From Spirochaetaceae bacterium UBA1306 (lineage in GTDB: Bacteria; Spirochaetota; Spirochaetia; Treponematales; Rectinemataceae), in the NCBI GenBank assembly GCA_002307245.1, contig DBTW01000029.1, forward strand, positions 1,337 through 10,145: a DNA stretch of 8,809 nt, read 5' to 3'. The notes beneath the pieces are model-generated. The model ran no database searches. It worked only from the letters and a program-made list of their open reading frames with translations, and was not told where the DNA came from. Within the stretch, counting starts at the first letter, position 1, and each line of letters opens with the position of its first letter. The translations under genes and the position numbers were made by a program. This document shows, in pieces, positions 6,202 through 8,809 of the stretch.

Positions 6202-6289
6202 CGCGAAGGACGCGAAGGAGTCCGGACATGGGAATTGCTGAGAGCCTCGATATCCCTCCCATTGTCCCCTCTTCTTCGCGCGCTTCGCG
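6202..6289 (+). promoter_or_regulatory. Two-part hairpin that buries the ATPase Shine-Dalgarno
   Basis: The 5' arm is a tandem repeat: CGCGAAGGA at 6202-6210 and again at 6211-6219, then G. The 3' arm, inside the first codons of the ATPase gene, carries CTTCGCG twice, at 6274-6280 and 6283-6289. The outer stem pairs 6202-6208 with 6283-6289 (7 bp). A 2x2 internal loop follows. The inner stem pairs 6211-6220 with 6271-6280 (10 bp, one G.U). The inner stem covers the entire AAGGAG at 6215-6220, and the ~50-nt loop contains the ATG at 6228. By inference, this could lower or switch ATPase translation relative to the upstream receptor, or protect the receptor mRNA's 3' end. Confidence 0.5.
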
Positions 6290-7808
6290 GCCGGGCACGT
6301 CGGTCGAGATGCGCGGCATCGTGAAGTGCTTCCCGGGAGTGCGCGCCAACTCCGGCGTCTGCTTCGACGTCCGCCCCGGGGAGGTCCACGCCCTGCTCGG
6401 CGAGAACGGAGCGGGCAAGAGCACGCTGATGCGCCAGCTCTACGGCATGTACCAGCCCGACTCGGGGCAGATCGTCGTGGACGGACGCCCCGCCGCCTTC
6501 CGCTCGCCGGCCGACGCCATCAAGGCCGGCATCGGCATGATCCACCAGCACTTCATGCTGGTGCCCAGCCTCACCGTGGCCGAGAACGTAGCCCTGGGGC
6601 AGAAGTCCTCGCGCGGGCCCCTCCTCGACCTGAAGCGGGTCGAGGAGCGGATCGGGCGCCTCGCCGAGGAATACGGGCTCAAGGTCGAGCCCCGCGCCCG
6701 CGTCTGGCAGCTCTCCGTCGGCGAGCAGCAGCGCGTCGAGATCCTCAAGGCCCTATACCGCGGCGCCGGCCTCATAATCCTCGACGAGCCCACCGCTGTG
6801 CTCACGCCGCAGGAGGTCGAGGGCCTTTTCTCCACCCTTAGGCGCATGGTGGGGGAGGGCCATTCCCTCGTCTTTATCTCGCATAAGCTCGGCGAGGTGA
6901 TGGGCATCAGCGACCGCGTGACCGTGCTCCGCGACGGCGCGGTGGTCGGGGCGATGCCCATCGGCGACGCTACGCGCGATTCCCTGGTCAAGATGATGGT
7001 CGGCCGCGAGCTGCGCGAGGTCGAGGCGAGGCCCGTCCAGGCGGGGGCCGAGCTCCTCCGGATCGAGGCCTTGCGCGCGATGGGCGACCGGGGCGACGAG
7101 GCCCTCCGGGGCATCGACCTCTCCCTGCGCTCCGGGGAGATCCTCGGGCTGGCCGGCGTGTCGGGCAACGGGCAGCGCGAGCTGGCCGAGTGCCTCGCCG
7201 GCATGCGCAAGGCCGCCTCGGGCAAGGTTATGGTCGGCGACCTGGACCTGACCGCTGCGGGCCTAAATGAGCGCCTCGAGGCCGGGCTCGCCTTCATTCC
7301 CGAGGAGCGCATGCGCGACGGCGCGATCCGCGAGTTCAGCGTACAGGAGAATGTCTTCCTGCACGACCAACGGATGCCGCGCTTCCGCCGCGGCCCCTTC
7401 CTGAACTTCGGCGCGATGCGCGAATACGCCTCGGCCCTCGCCCGGGACTTCGCGGTCAAGACTCCGAGCCTCGACACGCCGATCAAGAACCTCTCCGGAG
7501 GGAACATCCAGAAGCTCATCATGGCCCGCGAGCTCTCGCGGCGCCCGCGGATCCTCGTGGCCGCCCAGCCCACGCGCGGCGTGGACATAGGCTCGACGGG
7601 CTATATCCACGCCCGCCTGCTCGAGCGGCGCGAGGCGGGCGTGGGCATCCTCCTCGTCTCCGAGGACCTCGACGAGCTGCGGGCCCTGTCCGACCGCATC
7701 GCGGTGATGTACGAGGGCCGGATCGTCGGGGTCGTAGCCCGCGGCGAGGCCACGGTCGAGGAGCTGGGCCTGATGATGACCGGCGTCGGCCGGGCCCCGC
7801 GGGGCTGA
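6228..7808 (+). CDS. Double ATPase of the BMP/nucleoside ABC importer
   Basis: This is a 526-residue tandem-domain ATPase of the YufO/RbsA/MglA type that powers the importer from the cytoplasmic face. Domain 1 is complete: Walker A GENGAGKST (58-66), Q-loop Gln in HQHF (107), signature LSVGEQQR (162-169), Walker B LIILDE (182-187) and switch His in FISHK (219). Domain 2 is the usual degenerate half: GVSGNGQRE (310-318) replaces Walker A and lacks its lysine; the signature LSGGNIQK (422-429) is kept; AAQPTRGVD (445-453) carries Gln in place of the catalytic Glu; VSEDLDE replaces the switch His. One canonical hydrolysis site is expected, as in this family generally. ATG 6228 is chosen because AAGGAG lies 7 nt upstream. 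It adds ~25 residues of Ser/Pro-rich sequence before the ABC fold; ATG 6309 is the alternative but lacks a good Shine-Dalgarno. The open frame continues upstream through the receptor gene but is not coding there. Confidence 0.93.
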   Translation: MGIAESLDIPPIVPSSSRASRPGTSVEMRGIVKCFPGVRANSGVCFDVRPGEVHALLGENGAGKSTLMRQLYGMYQPDSGQIVVDGRPAAFRSPADAIKAGIGMIHQHFMLVPSLTVAENVALGQKSSRGPLLDLKRVEERIGRLAEEYGLKVEPRARVWQLSVGEQQRVEILKALYRGAGLIILDEPTAVLTPQEVEGLFSTLRRMVGEGHSLVFISHKLGEVMGISDRVTVLRDGAVVGAMPIGDATRDSLVKMMVGRELREVEARPVQAGAELLRIEALRAMGDRGDEALRGIDLSLRSGEILGLAGVSGNGQRELAECLAGMRKAASGKVMVGDLDLTAAGLNERLEAGLAFIPEERMRDGAIREFSVQENVFLHDQRMPRFRRGPFLNFGAMREYASALARDFAVKTPSLDTPIKNLSGGNIQKLIMARELSRRPRILVAAQPTRGVDIGSTGYIHARLLERREAGVGILLVSEDLDELRALSDRIAVMYEGRIVGVVARGEATVEELGLMMTGVGRAPRG

Positions 7809-7835
7809 TCGGCGCTATTCGCCGCCCGATCAGCC
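7803..7835. terminator. Perfect inverted repeat spanning both convergent stop codons
   Basis: GGCTGATCGG (7803-7812) and CCGATCAGCC (7826-7835) are perfect 10-bp complements. The ATPase stop TGA (7806-7808) lies in the left arm and the EF-G stop (reverse-strand TGA, 7832-7830) in the right arm, so both genes end with the same GGC TGA TCG G. An alternative fold pairs CGGCG (7810-7814) with CGCCG (7820-7824) inside a 7-bp outer stem. No T-tract follows on either strand. It probably acts as a bidirectional transcript-end hairpin. Confidence 0.5.
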
Positions 7836-8807
7836 GCGCTTCTGCTCGAAGTGCGAGAACTCCATGCTGAAGCTCGCGCGGCCCTGGGACACCGAGCGCA
7901 GGCTCGTCGTGAAGCCGAACATCGCCACCATCGGCGCCTCGGCGTGGATGAGCTCGCCGGAGGGCTTGGAGTCCGAGCCGTGGATGATCCCGCCGCGCTG
8001 CGACACGAGGCTCATCGCCTCGCCGAGGAATTCCTTCGGGCAGGAGATGTCGACCTTCATCACGGGCTCGAGCATCACGGGCCCGGCCTCGCGACAGGCG
8101 GCGTCGAAGGCCATGTTGGCGCAGGCCTCGAAGGCGAAGCTCGAGGCGGTGAGCTCGTCGTACTCGATGCCGACCAAGGTGACGCCCACGTCCACGGCCG
8201 GGTAGCCGAACTGGATGCCGGAGCCGAAGGCCGACTGGAAGCCGCGCTCGATCGAATCGAAGATCTCCTCCGGGACGCCGGGCGCCCGGAGCCGCTTCGA
8301 GTAGCGGTTGCCAGAGCCGCGAACCAGGGGGGCGACCTCGATCGTGAGGCCGGCGGCCGCCTCCTTGCCCGCCACCTGCTTGCGGTAGCGCTCGGTATGG
8401 GTCACGGACTTGGTAATGGACTCGCGATAGGTGACCTGGGGGTTGCCCTGCTTCGCGGCGACCTTGAACTCGCGCGTGATGCGCGCGACCAGGACCTCGA
8501 GGTGGAGCTCGCCCATCCCGGAGATGATCATCTGCCCCGTCTCCTCGTTCTCCTTCGTCGTGAAGGTCGGGTCCTCCTTGGAGAGGATCTCGAGGGTCTC
8601 CTTCAGCTTCTCGCGGTCGGAGAGGGTCTTGGGCTCGATCGCCACCGAGATCACGGGCTCGGGGAAATGCATCTTCTCCAGGGTCAGGGGCCAGCCCTCG
8701 CTGCCGATCGTGTCGCCCGTCTGCGCGAGCTTCATGCCCACGATCACGGCGATGTCGCCGGCCTGGACCTCGTCCATCGGCTCGGACTTGTTGGCGTGCA
8801 TGCGCAG
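7830..8807 (-). CDS. fusA: Translation elongation factor G, C-terminal part (5' end beyond the right edge)
   Basis: The last ~325 residues of an EF-G GTPase are visible; the G domain is off the window and the frame stays open to the edge. The part seen starts at the end of domain II (LRMHANKSEPMDEVQAGDIA). Domain III follows (FPEPVISVAIEP, then GQMIISGMGELHLEVLVARI), both near canonical. Domain IV begins with VTYRESITKSVTHTE, but where canonical EF-G has KQSGGRGQYGHV this protein reads KQVAGKEAAAGLTIEVAPL, followed by VRGSGNRYS. Domain V is conserved (MLEPVMKVDISCP, SQRGGIIHGSDS, MFGFTTSLRSVSQGRASFSM). The tail after that is very short (EFSHFEQKRG). Spirochaetes commonly carry two EF-G paralogues (spd-type EFG1 and EFG2). 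This domain IV suggests the more divergent, possibly non-translocase paralogue, but I cannot assign it firmly. The gene symbol stands for the family, not the paralogue. Confidence 0.9.
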   Translation of the reverse strand: MRMHANKSEPMDEVQAGDIAVIVGMKLAQTGDTIGSEGWPLTLEKMHFPEPVISVAIEPKTLSDREKLKETLEILSKEDPTFTTKENEETGQMIISGMGELHLEVLVARITREFKVAAKQGNPQVTYRESITKSVTHTERYRKQVAGKEAAAGLTIEVAPLVRGSGNRYSKRLRAPGVPEEIFDSIERGFQSAFGSGIQFGYPAVDVGVTLVGIEYDELTASSFAFEACANMAFDAACREAGPVMLEPVMKVDISCPKEFLGEAMSLVSQRGGIIHGSDSKPSGELIHAEAPMVAMFGFTTSLRSVSQGRASFSMEFSHFEQKRG

Positions 8808-8809
8808 GA

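Noticed and set aside
5349..6227. Upstream extension of the ATPase frame, which would give an 819-residue protein
   Set aside because: The extension is out of frame with the receptor gene and translates to Arg/Gly/Pro-rich sequence typical of a GC-rich shadow. The ATPase fold and a good Shine-Dalgarno support a start at 6228.
6440..7588. Long reverse-strand open frame antisense to the ATPase
   Set aside because: It covers the conserved ABC motifs on the other strand, is Ser/Arg-rich and has no recognisable domain.
7155..7600. Missing Walker A lysine, catalytic Glu and switch His in the second ATPase domain, as a sign of decay
   Set aside because: As far as I know this degenerate second domain is normal for nucleoside/BMP-class double ATPases, so it is not evidence of a pseudogene.
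1..8809. Mobile elements, CRISPR array, tRNA or rRNA genes, defence genes
   Set aside because: No transposase or integrase motifs, no regularly spaced repeats and no RNA-gene signatures were seen on either strand.

Overview
The window is a GC-rich stretch of bacterial chromosome with strong G/C preference at third codon positions. It most likely comes from a spirochaete (Spirochaetota, Treponema/Spirochaeta-like). That placement is an inference. It rests on a DUF4954-type beta-helix protein, a PnrA/BMP-type nucleoside ABC transporter, an EF-G whose domain IV departs from the canonical form, and a compact single-POTRA outer-membrane protein. No rRNA, tRNA, CRISPR array, insertion sequence, phage gene or other mobile element was seen. 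Coding density is high and no gap exceeds 300 bases.

Layout. (1) Positions 1-863, minus strand: the N-terminal part of a DUF4954-family protein that leaves the window on the left. (2) 864-980: a divergent intergenic region with a strong GC hairpin and a 13-bp direct repeat. (3) 981-1556, plus: a 191-residue, mostly helical protein I do not recognise. (4) 1575-2852, minus: an exported outer-membrane protein with one POTRA domain and an Omp85/D15-type barrel. Genes 3 and 4 converge with 18 bp between them. (5) 2853-3040: a second divergent intergenic region with a good sigma70-type promoter for the barrel gene, several inverted repeats and a perfect TTGACA box facing the transporter. (6) 3041-7808, plus: a complete four-gene ABC importer operon in the order permease, permease, periplasmic binding protein, double ATPase. 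(7) 7830-8807, minus: the C-terminal half of an elongation factor G, converging on the ATPase gene.

The operon encodes every part of a BMP/YufOPQ-class importer: a soluble periplasmic receptor, two BPD_transp_2-type permeases and one polypeptide carrying two ATPase domains. The permeases overlap by 4 nt (GTGA) and are probably translationally coupled. The receptor and ATPase follow after gaps of 66 and 38 nt. A nucleoside or a related purine/sugar compound is the likely substrate by family, but the sequence does not prove it.

The most interesting signal is at the receptor-ATPase junction. A tandem 9-bp repeat carrying the ATPase Shine-Dalgarno can pair with two complementary copies in the first codons of the same gene. 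The result is a two-part stem that buries the whole Shine-Dalgarno and loops out the start codon. This could hold ATPase synthesis below that of the receptor, or switch it. Both convergent gene ends carry hairpins that contain the two opposing stop codons. I found no defence system or wholly new multi-gene system; the rest reads as ordinary core chromosome.
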